Translations under genes and position numbers: made by a program | Notes under the pieces: model-generated | The model's input: only the letters and a program-made list of their open reading frames with translations | Told to the model about the DNA's origin: nothing | Databases searched by the model: none | Source: Gammaproteobacteria bacterium | GTDB taxonomy: Bacteria > Pseudomonadota > Gammaproteobacteria > S012-40 | Length of the DNA: 64,000 nt | Direction of reading: 5' to 3' | Assembly (NCBI GenBank): GCA_029881255.1 | Contig: JAOUMY010000007.1 | Coordinates: forward strand, 124,001-188,000 | Shown: positions 19,929 through 28,466 of the stretch, piece by piece | Position numbering within the stretch: position 1 is the stretch's first letter | Layout of the letters: every line of letters begins with the position of its first letter

Positions 19929-20909
19929 CTAGTCCACGACAGGAATAAACTCGTCGTTCACGAAGCCTTTTAAGTCTAAAGGATCTTGTTCGGTACTATC
20001 TCTATACATAATGCTAACTAGAACATTGGAAGTTTTCTCGACGGTTCCATTATTATTTAGGTATGAAAGATTTGCTGTTTCATTGGGTATTTTCAGACCA
20101 CGAAAAACATCCAGTACTTCGCTACCGCTTAAACCGAGGTGAGCTCCCATACGGTAAGCCGCATCCTGTGGATTGTTGCGGAAATGGTGAACCGCAGTAA
20201 AGTGTGATTTGATGAGTGATTTAAGTTCAGATATTTTTTGTCCACTAAGCATATTGGTTCTAACTGCAAGAACATCGAATACAAGCTCGGGAAACTGACG
20301 AGTGTCGATCAGTCTATAGGCGTGTAGCCGTTCTAATTCTGTCGATATCGGTTCATAGGTAATCAAAGTGTCAAAGCGCTGGTTTTTCCAGTCGTCTATG
20401 TGCTGGTCGACAGAGCTATTGACTGTGACCACGTCGAATTCGCTTAAGTGTGCGGCCTCGAGAAGTTTGTGTAACATCAGCGCGCCAAGCGCACTCTTCT
20501 CTACACCAATTCTGGCACCCCTAAGTTCGGATAAGTCTTTTAAACGAGTTCTTGAATAGACGGCATCTGCACCGGCTGATATGTCAAAGACAAGCACAAT
20601 TTGAATGGGTATGCCTAGACTACGCGCGCGTAAAGCTTCGTCTAATGTTAAGGATGCGCCGTCAATTTCCCTGCGTTCCAGTTTTGAAAGCGTCTCGGTT
20701 GCCGACGTTGTTTCTATTAATTGAACTCCATTGTCGCCTAGCCATCCTTCTCTCTTAGCCAGAAACATGAATTCATAGCCTGGCCATTTATGGGCGCCTA
20801 TACGAAGTTTTTCATGTGAGAAATCGCAACTGGAAATCAGATAGACGGAAAGAAAGATCAATAGATAGATTGGTAAAAAAGCTATTCTTACCAATGGCGT
20901 TTTTGTCAC
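19929..20909 (-). CDS. NMT1/SsuA-type substrate-binding lipoprotein
   Basis: 326 residues. A lipoprotein signal ends at the lipobox LISSC (Cys28). The mature part starts LRIGAHKWPGYEFMFLA and continues with periplasmic-binding-fold segments (LSELRGARIGVEKSALG, FDTLITYEP) typical of NMT1/SsuA-like proteins. No ABC permease or ATPase gene is nearby. It is directly upstream of the giant kinase with a ten-base gap, so it most likely feeds ligand information to that kinase and not to a transporter. The ligand cannot be told from sequence. Confidence 0.85.
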   Translation of the reverse strand: MTKTPLVRIAFLPIYLLIFLSVYLISSCDFSHEKLRIGAHKWPGYEFMFLAKREGWLGDNGVQLIETTSATETLSKLERREIDGASLTLDEALRARSLGIPIQIVLVFDISAGADAVYSRTRLKDLSELRGARIGVEKSALGALMLHKLLEAAHLSEFDVVTVNSSVDQHIDDWKNQRFDTLITYEPISTELERLHAYRLIDTRQFPELVFDVLAVRTNMLSGQKISELKSLIKSHFTAVHHFRNNPQDAAYRMGAHLGLSGSEVLDVFRGLKIPNETANLSYLNNNGTVEKTSNVLVSIMYRDSTEQDPLDLKGFVNDEFIPVVD

Positions 20910-21911
20910 GTTTTTTCACCTTCACTATTTATCGTGGCAATAAGTTCCACAATTATTTCCATCCACAATGCTTGATCATCTTACATAGAGCACATCGTAA
21001 AATGTTACGATTCGTTACATTTAAAGCATGCTGAAAGAAAATCAATAGAGTTATCGTGCGCAGAGTGAGGCGTCTTTAGTTGTATCTACCGTTTGTATTG
21101 GTATAGCGAAAAGCTAAAGTATCAGCGGGTTCTAGGCCTGTGTTGAGTATAAAAATTAAATAGAAAGTAGGTTTTGTTGTGCTGGTATATTTTTACTCGG
21201 GCTTGAAATGTGTGCTATTGAAATTCGAGAGGTGTTGAAGCTATTAAGTACGAAAATCCCCGGGTTATAGAAAAAAGAGACGCTATAATTTCCCCGATGT
21301 CATTGTATAGTAGTGATCGGCTTGTACACAGTATGTAACTGCTGAGTTCCGACGTCCAAAGTATTTACCACACAAAACAGCACAAACGAGATGGTGTCCT
21401 TGCCGTCGATGAGAACGGTTTTCCGACAGATACCTCAAAAGAGACGCCTACATATAGGCTTGATCCCTTTCAAGGAAAGGGATGCCGACAAAAATAGTAA
21501 TAATTAATTCATAAAACATCTCTATATTTCACCATCGATTGTCAAATCGTAGATAGCAAAAGACTGACCCTTCCCGACGTAGTATGTATTATGGGTGAGT
21601 CGCGTTGTGAATAGTTTAAAAGACGCACAAGCGATAGGGGAAAGCCGCTGGTGGGTGTTCCCGATAAAAAAAATGTTCCGTACATAATAAAATTTCAATA
21701 AATATTGTCTTGAAAATATGCAAGCGTGTCACTAGGATTAAGTGAACAATAATAAGTTCGAATCTGATTTGTGGGGAGGCCATGTAAGCATTCGCTGCCA
21801 GCCTCTGAGAGTTTTCAAAATTACATAAGTTGTACGCCGAGTCACAGATAATGATGGACGTTGGATGCTCCGTCGTGACCTGTCGTTTTTTTGGGATGGG
21901 AGTTCAACAAT
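20910..21911. other. Long intergenic region with small hairpins
   Basis: About 1 kb between two divergent genes (binding lipoprotein to the left, diheme lipoprotein to the right) with no convincing gene on either strand. It must hold both promoters. The notable structure is a pair of adjacent hairpins at 21446-21483. No known riboswitch core was recognised. The last 200 bases are AT-rich. Confidence 0.5.
21446..21483 (+). ncRNA. Tandem hairpins of possible structured RNA
   Basis: Two perfect hairpins follow one another: a 5-bp stem (21446-21450 with 21455-21459, loop cata) and a 9-bp stem (21463-21471 with 21475-21483, loop aag). Part of the first stem (GGC at 21457-21459) could instead pair with GCC at 21484-21486, giving an alternative longer outer structure. 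No terminator T-run follows. This could be part of a small RNA or an untranslated leader; no family recognised. Confidence 0.3.
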
Positions 21912-22898
21912 ATGATAAAGAAAAACAACTTGCTGTATACATCGATCATTTTTACTGCTGTGTGCCTGCTTGCTGTTGTCCTCGGTGGTTGTGGGGAGAA
22001 GGTGCCCGCAGTAAAGCACACGAAGAGTGCGCTGACTAGTAAGTACAACCCAGAGGGTAAGCCGTTACAAATTGTTTCGCGCGCGACGGTTAGCCCAAAT
22101 GACATTATACCCCCTGACCTGGTACCCAATCATGTTCGTGGCGCGCATCTATACGACGATCTCACCATTGAGGCAGGAAAAACAGGATTAGGAGACAATC
22201 CTCTGGCGGCATTCGCTGTAAATAATGCGGACCTGGCGGGTGACGAGGGTTGGAAGTGTAGTAGTTGTCATGGCTATGATTACGAGGGAAGAGAGTTTCT
22301 CGGGGGGGCTATGAACAATTTGCTCGAACTTAAGGAGGTTCGCGGAATTGATGAGCCATATGTATATGCGACGCTGACTAACGGATTTGAAATTCTGGTC
22401 AATGGAGCCGTGCAAAATGTACACAACTATTCGACCATACTGACCAATTTACAGCGCGCTGATCTGGGCGACTTTACCGCGGAAGAGACATTCGATACAC
22501 ATGTATTTCTGAAAGCGGCTGCAGGTGGCACCGTCGTTAACGGTATGGAGCTAATGGCTTATGGCGGCGAAATCTGGAATGGACAGGTTCAACCGCTGCC
22601 GCCACTCGACGGCGGTAATGGTTCTTTACGCGACGTTCAGGGCAATGCCTTCGATTGTGCGACATGTCACAATGGGGGATCGGCGATTACCGATGCTCAG
22701 GTCCATCAGTTGGCGAAAACCGATCCCTGGTTTTATTTCTACCGCGTGCTGTGGGGCTCGCCAAGAGCGGGTTCACTGCCTATGATCGGTGATCAGACGG
22801 TGATGCCAGGCTTGTTCGAAATCATCAAGGTCAATCCGCTCTACTTCGGGGAACCCGAGGATGGTGCCGCCGTATTGGCGTACTCGCAAATGCAATAA
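21912..22898 (+). CDS. Diheme c-type cytochrome lipoprotein
   Basis: 329 residues. A lipoprotein signal ends at VVLGGC (Cys27), and two heme c motifs are present: CSSCHG (Cys116, Cys119, His120) and CATCHN (Cys249, Cys252, His253). The spacing suggests two cytochrome domains, with a QTVMPGLFE segment near the C-terminus possibly giving an axial Met. It should be anchored in the envelope and carry electrons; the partner is unknown and no oxidoreductase gene is adjacent. The ATG at 21912 is chosen because a GGGATGGGAG ribosome binding region precedes it and the signal peptide then begins properly. Confidence 0.88.
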   Translation: MIKKNNLLYTSIIFTAVCLLAVVLGGCGEKVPAVKHTKSALTSKYNPEGKPLQIVSRATVSPNDIIPPDLVPNHVRGAHLYDDLTIEAGKTGLGDNPLAAFAVNNADLAGDEGWKCSSCHGYDYEGREFLGGAMNNLLELKEVRGIDEPYVYATLTNGFEILVNGAVQNVHNYSTILTNLQRADLGDFTAEETFDTHVFLKAAAGGTVVNGMELMAYGGEIWNGQVQPLPPLDGGNGSLRDVQGNAFDCATCHNGGSAITDAQVHQLAKTDPWFYFYRVLWGSPRAGSLPMIGDQTVMPGLFEIIKVNPLYFGEPEDGAAVLAYSQMQ

Positions 22899-23070
22899 TA
22901 AAATGATCGAGTCAACTTTATCACTACTGCCTCCAGTCTGTTTTGATTTGGTCGGGCTGAATCAGTCTTGCTCCTGGCTAAGTGTCGGGAGCAGGGGCAG
23001 CTTAATGAGATTCGCATAGATGATCTGAGATACTGTCCTTGTCGATTATCGAATCGCTTGGCGAACAGGC

Positions 23071-23775
23071 TTAACACCAACTCGCCTGATTTTCCGCGTG
23101 CGTCATCAACTCCTGAATATTGGCTTCGATCACACGATAGCCCACATTGCCGTAGATGATCTGTCTTCCTTCGTTGAGTATCAACGTCGGACTGCCGTTC
23201 ACGGAAAACTGATCCTGTAGTTGACGATCACGTTCCAGCGCTGAGAATGCCTGACCGGAATTGATACATGCCTCGATCTCGTCGCAAGGCAAGCCCAATT
23301 CTTCGGCGACGGTGAGTTGCACGTTTAACTGGCTGATGTCTTTCAAATCGCGAAAAAATGCCAGACGTAAATGCCACAACAAGGCCTCGACGGGAGAAAC
23401 CCCCTGATGCCCGCTCTGGATGTTTTCCAGAACGCCTTTGCTTTGCAGTATTTGCGCGGCCTTTACAAACAGGTGACAACTACCTGAACTGCTAGGCTGG
23501 TTTCCTACCCAGACATCAGGATGTACTTCGATATGTGGAAAGCGTTTGGCAACATCTCGGACGACTTTGTTATAACCAACAACGCCGTCCTTGTCTTTCC
23601 AGCTGGTTTCAATTTTGGCATCGACAGAACCAAATACCTGTAAAAAGTGATAATCAATGTCGATGTGGGCACCGAATTTATCTTTAAGCTCATCAATTCT
23701 TCTCTGTGCGAGATAGGCCCAGATACACAAGATGTCAGAAAAATAGATAACCGAAATTTTGTCTGTAGAGTCCAT
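23071..23775 (-). CDS. DsbA-family thioredoxin-fold oxidoreductase (FrnE-like)
   Basis: 234 residues, no signal peptide, so cytoplasmic. The start VIYFSDILCIWAYLAQ has the DsbA/2-hydroxychromene-2-carboxylate isomerase layout, but the usual CPWC active site reads CIWA, leaving one Cys. The cis-Pro loop (NGSPTLILN) and the GYR(V)IEANI end are present. The family includes isomerases and thiol oxidoreductases; with a single active-site Cys a glutathione-type or isomerase activity is more likely than disulfide formation. Converges on the diheme cytochrome gene with 170 bases between. Confidence 0.85.
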   Translation of the reverse strand: MDSTDKISVIYFSDILCIWAYLAQRRIDELKDKFGAHIDIDYHFLQVFGSVDAKIETSWKDKDGVVGYNKVVRDVAKRFPHIEVHPDVWVGNQPSSSGSCHLFVKAAQILQSKGVLENIQSGHQGVSPVEALLWHLRLAFFRDLKDISQLNVQLTVAEELGLPCDEIEACINSGQAFSALERDRQLQDQFSVNGSPTLILNEGRQIIYGNVGYRVIEANIQELMTHAENQASWC

Positions 23776-23830
23776 GGTGATTGCTCACGTCTTCATTTGT
23801 CAGATGCGCTGAAAGAAAAATGTCTCGTAT

Positions 23831-24487
23831 TTAAATCCGTGCCTTAACTTTTATTGGGATGCGAAAATGCACCATGCCATACAGCGAGGAAACATACCAG
23901 GTGGACTTGCTGCCAAAAAATGTCTGAGGGATATAGGCATCGTGCTGACTGCCAGCCTCCAATATCAAATAGCGGTTGAATAAGGGGATGCTCAGGTTGA
24001 CTCCACCACGCAGTGCGGGGCGGATAAAATGTACAGTATCCTGCGATAGTTCGTCGTGATAGTACATATAGCTGGCAATCACGCCTGCGCCTACGCCAAC
24101 TTTTAGAAATCCCAAACCCACTTGCAGGCGAGGCACAATTCCCCAGGTAGCACCGAAAGCGGTTTTTTGGCCATCATTGGGATGAATGAATAATGATTTG
24201 GGTATTGCCCAATGTCCCACCGATACCTCATCGAGTTTGCCCGCAGCCTTGCGAAACTTTGCAGGAACCTTTCGCTCGTATTTTTTCAGCGTATCCTTGT
24301 CGATAACCGCCTGCAGGGATAGTTCACTACCGTATACCAGCGCAGATTTATTGTCGTATGCGTTGTGAAAATTGTATTGAGTGAGGCCAAAACCCACATT
24401 GGCACGGATGGGGATTTCATCGGCTTGTACAGATGAAAAGAAAAAAGCCAGCGGAATAAAGACAAATACCCATACGAAGTTTTTCAT
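23831..24487 (-). CDS. Outer-membrane beta-barrel-like protein
   Basis: 218 residues from the ATG at 24487, which starts a normal signal peptide ending at VQADE; a longer in-frame start at 24562 would put 25 polar residues before it. The mature part has alternating aromatic-glycine strands (GFGLTQYNFH, VGLGFLKVGVGAGVIASYMYY) and ends in a strand rich in aliphatic residues, as in small barrels. A conserved-looking polar stretch (about 70-110) probably forms a periplasmic or surface loop. Function unknown. It is transcribed away from the sodium channel gene. Confidence 0.7.
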   Translation of the reverse strand: MKNFVWVFVFIPLAFFFSSVQADEIPIRANVGFGLTQYNFHNAYDNKSALVYGSELSLQAVIDKDTLKKYERKVPAKFRKAAGKLDEVSVGHWAIPKSLFIHPNDGQKTAFGATWGIVPRLQVGLGFLKVGVGAGVIASYMYYHDELSQDTVHFIRPALRGGVNLSIPLFNRYLILEAGSQHDAYIPQTFFGSKSTWYVSSLYGMVHFRIPIKVKARI

Positions 24488-24623
24488 AGCAGCGCCTCGT
24501 CTAGTGTAGAGGTGAACAGAGGGTAGGGCAGGTAAATTTAGTGACTGCCCTTGAAATAGCAAAAATCACCCTTATACCCGGGGGGCGGACCAACCTTAAC
24601 ATCGGTTTTCAACAATTTAAAGT

Positions 24624-25511
24624 GTGAGTTTACAAGTGCAAACATTTCAACTTTCCTCGGATTTGCCCCGCCGGCGGGCGCGTATCGTCCAATTTACTGA
24701 ACACAAGCTGCTTGAACGGTTCATTATTGGCGTCATCATTTTAAATGCCGTCACTTTGGGACTGGAAACCGACGCCGATATCATGAAGCATTATGGAAGC
24801 ATGGTTCATGCCCTGGACGTCACGGCCTTGGGCATTTTCGTCGTCGAAATTACCCTGCGTTTGCTTGGGCATGGATGGCGATTTTTTCGAGATCCGTGGA
24901 GTGTTTTTGATTTTGTAGTGGTTGCTATAGCCCTGGTCCCCGCAAGTGATCAGTTCTCGGTGCTGCGTTCGTTGCGTATTTTGCGTGTCTTACGTTTACT
25001 GTCTATCGTGCCACAAATGCGCAAAGTGGTGTCGGCGCTGTTGTCTGCTATACCCGGCCTGAGTTCTATTATTCTGGTGCTGCTGCTGATCTATTATGTA
25101 TTCGCGGTGATGGCAACCAATCTTTTCGGCGAGGCCTTCCCCGAATGGTTTGGCTCGATAGCCAGTTCCATGTATACCTTGTTTCAGGTGATGACATTGG
25201 AAAGCTGGTCGATGGGAATCGTGCGGCCGATCATGGAAAAATTTCCCTATGCCTGGCTGTTTTTCGTACCGTATATCTTGATTGCGACGTTCACCATGTT
25301 AAACCTGTTTATCGCGATTATTGTGAACGCTATGCAGTCTCAAACGGAAAAAGAAACAGAAACTCTGGTACAAACAGTGGAAACCGAGACGCGCTGTGTC
25401 GATGAAAACCTGTCCGGTCAATTGGAAAGAATACAAGCAGAACTTGGGCAGATGAGGGCCTTGCTTGAGGCAACTCATCAGCAAATACAAAATAAGACTA
25501 AAAACGATTAA
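24624..25511 (+). CDS. Bacterial voltage-gated sodium channel (NavBac type)
   Basis: 295 residues forming one six-helix subunit of a tetrameric channel. Helix S4 carries regularly spaced arginines (RSLRILRVLRLL), the pore helix leads to the selectivity filter TLESW (Glu193), which is the NaChBac-type Na+ filter, and S6 ends in MLNLFIAIIVNAMQSQ. The C-terminal ~60 residues form an acidic neck and coiled coil, as in this family. GTG start at 24624 in the absence of a good earlier ATG. Such channels are common in marine and alkaliphilic bacteria, where they take part in pH homeostasis and motility. Confidence 0.93.
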   Translation: MSLQVQTFQLSSDLPRRRARIVQFTEHKLLERFIIGVIILNAVTLGLETDADIMKHYGSMVHALDVTALGIFVVEITLRLLGHGWRFFRDPWSVFDFVVVAIALVPASDQFSVLRSLRILRVLRLLSIVPQMRKVVSALLSAIPGLSSIILVLLLIYYVFAVMATNLFGEAFPEWFGSIASSMYTLFQVMTLESWSMGIVRPIMEKFPYAWLFFVPYILIATFTMLNLFIAIIVNAMQSQTEKETETLVQTVETETRCVDENLSGQLERIQAELGQMRALLEATHQQIQNKTKND

Positions 25512-25527
25512 GAATTTTCGGCAGGAA

Positions 25528-25547
25528 TACGCGTGTTAAAACGCGTA
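25528..25547. terminator. Hairpin between convergent channel and kinase genes
   Basis: Perfect 7-bp stem (25528-25534 with 25541-25547) with a 6-base loop, placed between the stops of two convergent genes. No T-run follows on either strand, so terminator activity is uncertain. A second small inverted repeat follows it (TGTAGT and ACTACA, about 25550-25564). Confidence 0.35.
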
Positions 25548-25559
25548 GGTGTAGTACAA

Positions 25560-27737
25560 CTACATCCAGCCGAATTTTCCCCAGTCCTGATTTTTCTTTT
25601 TGATGACAAACTGAGACGTTTTCCAATCCTTGCCGGGAATAGTTGTTTCGTTTTGGTCATTGATCAGATGATCGATAGTGACGCGTACCATGGCAGTATC
25701 AGAGGTTAGCTCGAGACTGGAAATTGAAATTTCCACAGTGTTAAATTTGGAAAACAGACTCTTTAAAAACGCCTCCTGTCTTGGCGTTAGATCAATTAGC
25801 TGTTTTAACTCATCAAGATCACGGTGTTCATAGGCTTTTTCAAATTGTTGAAGCCTTGCGCTAATCGTATTGTAGTCCCGTTCAGTGGGTTTGGCTGGCC
25901 TGGACGTTTGTCTTTGTGTTTCCTGCGACTGTTCCTGCTCCAGTTTTTTCTGGTTTGCCAGGGCAACAGCGCTGGCACTTTGTGCCTTGCGGAATAGCTT
26001 TTTGGCTTCATCCATCTCCGATTTGGCGTCGGTCAGATAGCCCATCGCATCGGCATAACGTCGCGCGCCAAAAGAGCGTTCGGCAGCTCGCGCTGTTTGT
26101 TCAGCATTGTCCATAGCAGTTTCAGCGGCATTCCAGTGATTGCTAGCCAAAGTCTTCGCGTTTAATTTTCCGGCGCTATCGCGAGATTTTTCAGCCGTTT
26201 TACGAAGTTTGTCAAAAGCTGCAACCTCACGAGAAAATTCAGTTTCATACAATTGCGCAGTCTTATTCGTTACGACATTTAGGGCTTCAACAACAATTTT
26301 CTGTTGCGCGATGGCCTTTCGGAAATTATCCGCGGCAACGGCGAAATCGCCTGATTTAATACTGGCGTCGGCTGCCTCACGCAATCCATTCGCTTGTTCA
26401 TGCTCTTTTTTTGCAACGCTGAGTTCTGCAATATCCCAATTTTTTTCTTTGTACTTATCCGTTTCAGCCAGGCGCCTCTCCAGTTCAGTTTGCAAACGTG
26501 AACTCTCGTTCGCCAGAGAACGTGCTTCGTTTTGTTGCGTATTGGATGCGACAGGCGCCGGTTCAGTCCGGATGATTTCTGCTACGGGTTTCGGAGACGA
26601 ATCTTTCCCGTTTTGATCCTGAAATAGCAGCACGCCACCACCAATCACCGCAATGGCGAGAGCCGAAGCAGCAATAGCGGCGACAGGTACTCCCGATTTT
26701 TTTGTCGGGACACTATTAACAACTGACGAAGGAGTTTTGGCAGCTGGTTTCTGTGGCGCTAAAACGGTATGGTCTTCCACAACGCGTGCACCCGCTTGAA
26801 ATATGGGATTAACTACTGTCGCAGAAGAATCATCAATAGTTGCGGCGTCTTCCATCTGTGTCGGCTGTGTCTGAGCGCTACTATGATGAAACAGAATATT
26901 GGTTTTGTCCTGATCGAATCCGGACTTGATTTGATTTAGGGCCGCGACCAGTAATTCCGTACTTCCAATGCGGCGCGAAGCATCTTTCTCCACCATACTG
27001 GAAATCAAATCTTTGATGTCCTGCGGCGTATGTGTGGGGAATTCAATATTGAGTGCTTTGTCTTTGCTATAGAGTTCGTGCAGCACCTGAGTCGAGGACA
27101 TATTATCAAACGGAGTTTTACCACTGATCATTTGATAGAAAACTATGCCCAGGGAATAAATGTCAGAGCGAGAATCGACTTCCTGGCCAAAGGCCTGTTC
27201 GGGCGACATATAACGTGGTGTACCGATCACTTGCCCAACCATCGTGAGATTGGCTTCATCCGCGGCGGCAACAATACCGAAATCTGTTAGCTTCACCTTG
27301 CCATTTTTGTCGAGCATGATGTTCTGCGGCTTGATATCGCGATGCACAATACCAAATTGATGAGCGTATTCCAGCCCTTTTGCCGTTTGCAGGGCGATAT
27401 CGACCGCAGTTTCCAAAGACAGGTGGTCGCTACTACTCAATCTTTCATATAAGGATTCGCCATCGACGAATTCCATTACGATGTAATGACGGTTTTCCTC
27501 TTCGATGATGTCGTAAATACTGACGATGTTTTCGTGATTGAGTTTTGCCAGCGCTTTGGCTTCGCGCAGAAAACGCTTACGGAAATTGGGTTCCTCACTG
27601 TAATGCGCGTGTAAGGCCTTGATCGCCGTGTCTCTGTCCAGGGCGGTATGATGTGCGAGATAGACGACACCGAACGCCCCACGGGCGATCTCGTGTTTTA
27701 TTTTGTATTTATTAGCGAGTATATCTGGCGCTTCCAT
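25560..27737 (-). CDS. Transmembrane Ser/Thr protein kinase with coiled coil and NTF2-like end
   Basis: 725 residues. The N-terminal 270 residues are a complete Hanks-type kinase: Gly-rich loop ARGAFGVVYLA, Lys40, catalytic HRDIKPQN (Asp134), DFG, and the activation segment GTPRYMSPEQAFG. A Pro/Ala/Thr-rich linker leads to a membrane helix (about 352-375). Beyond it are a long charged coiled coil (about 395-610) and a C-terminal NTF2/SnoaL-like domain (about 625-725) ending in WGKFGWM. The kinase is cytoplasmic and the sensor part periplasmic. Last gene of a three-gene operon with two envelope proteins, 36 bases after the barrel gene. Confidence 0.93.
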   Translation of the reverse strand: MEAPDILANKYKIKHEIARGAFGVVYLAHHTALDRDTAIKALHAHYSEEPNFRKRFLREAKALAKLNHENIVSIYDIIEEENRHYIVMEFVDGESLYERLSSSDHLSLETAVDIALQTAKGLEYAHQFGIVHRDIKPQNIMLDKNGKVKLTDFGIVAAADEANLTMVGQVIGTPRYMSPEQAFGQEVDSRSDIYSLGIVFYQMISGKTPFDNMSSTQVLHELYSKDKALNIEFPTHTPQDIKDLISSMVEKDASRRIGSTELLVAALNQIKSGFDQDKTNILFHHSSAQTQPTQMEDAATIDDSSATVVNPIFQAGARVVEDHTVLAPQKPAAKTPSSVVNSVPTKKSGVPVAAIAASALAIAVIGGGVLLFQDQNGKDSSPKPVAEIIRTEPAPVASNTQQNEARSLANESSRLQTELERRLAETDKYKEKNWDIAELSVAKKEHEQANGLREAADASIKSGDFAVAADNFRKAIAQQKIVVEALNVVTNKTAQLYETEFSREVAAFDKLRKTAEKSRDSAGKLNAKTLASNHWNAAETAMDNAEQTARAAERSFGARRYADAMGYLTDAKSEMDEAKKLFRKAQSASAVALANQKKLEQEQSQETQRQTSRPAKPTERDYNTISARLQQFEKAYEHRDLDELKQLIDLTPRQEAFLKSLFSKFNTVEISISSLELTSDTAMVRVTIDHLINDQNETTIPGKDWKTSQFVIKKKNQDWGKFGWM

Positions 27738-27773
27738 CGAGTTTAATCCGGTTTATCCAATAGATAGATTGCT

Positions 27774-28442
27774 TTAAAACACCTTGCCGATTTCAAGTCC
27801 GAGACCGGCATAGGTGTCCAGATACGAGCCACCCGTAAAATAGCCGGTATTTGTAAGCTGTGATCTTGCGGTCAAGCCGACGTTAAAGCCATTTTTCAGG
27901 AGGTAAACAAGGCCAACGCTAAGTCCGCCGCTATAACCTGAGCCGCTATTGCTCAACAATGTTGTCGAATAACTGGATGTCAGATAATAGGCTTTTACAT
28001 CACCCTTTACGACGAGATTGCTGCGTAGAGGGTAGCTGATAGCGGCGCCGACGCCAAAGTGATTGAGCTTTTCCAGCGATGTCAGGGTAGACGGTTGCGT
28101 ACGACTATAATCCTGTGTGCGGTAGCGATAACCGACGAATCCAGACAATATAGGCGTGACCCGATATCCGGCCTGTATTTCGATATCCTGTGATTCCTGG
28201 TTGCCCTGACTCGTACCGGAATAACTATCACCGCCCAACTTGTACCGCGCACCGGCATAATAACGATCAAACCCGTATAAAAAGGCAAGCCCAACACGAT
28301 AACCACTACTATCGCCACGACGCTCGTCATCTTTGAACGCCTGCACATAATCAGAACTCAAGCCGGCCAATACATATGCCGAGGCGGCATTTGCGTTTGC
28401 CATCAAGAGTAATCCGAGACAAATTTTCCACCAGTTATTCAT
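27774..28442 (-). CDS. Small outer-membrane beta-barrel protein
   Basis: 222 residues with a signal peptide cleaved near ANAASAYV and a series of amphipathic strands separated by short turns (YYAGARYKLGG, ILSGFVGYRYRTQ, YSGGLSVGLVYLL), ending in GLGLEIGKVF with a terminal Phe, the usual end of an outer-membrane barrel. No named family recognised. It lies between the secreted Ig-like gene (24 bases upstream) and the Ser/Thr kinase gene (36 bases downstream), so the three are probably one transcript and may act in one envelope-sensing system. Confidence 0.75.
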   Translation of the reverse strand: MNNWWKICLGLLLMANANAASAYVLAGLSSDYVQAFKDDERRGDSSGYRVGLAFLYGFDRYYAGARYKLGGDSYSGTSQGNQESQDIEIQAGYRVTPILSGFVGYRYRTQDYSRTQPSTLTSLEKLNHFGVGAAISYPLRSNLVVKGDVKAYYLTSSYSTTLLSNSGSGYSGGLSVGLVYLLKNGFNVGLTARSQLTNTGYFTGGSYLDTYAGLGLEIGKVF

Positions 28443-28466
28443 ACAGGTTTACTCCTTTTTCACGCA

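Noticed and set aside
21590-21670. Riboswitch (c-di-GMP or cobalamin type) before the diheme lipoprotein
   Set aside because: G-rich segments recall such leaders, but the conserved cores of these classes are not present.
22899-23070. Small gene between the diheme lipoprotein and DsbA-like genes
   Set aside because: No start with a ribosome binding site and no recognisable product; a weak TGCTCC/GGAGCA hairpin is the only structure.
23071-23775. Classical disulfide oxidoreductase DsbA
   Set aside because: The active site is CIWA, not CxxC, and there is no signal peptide, so a periplasmic disulfide role is unlikely.
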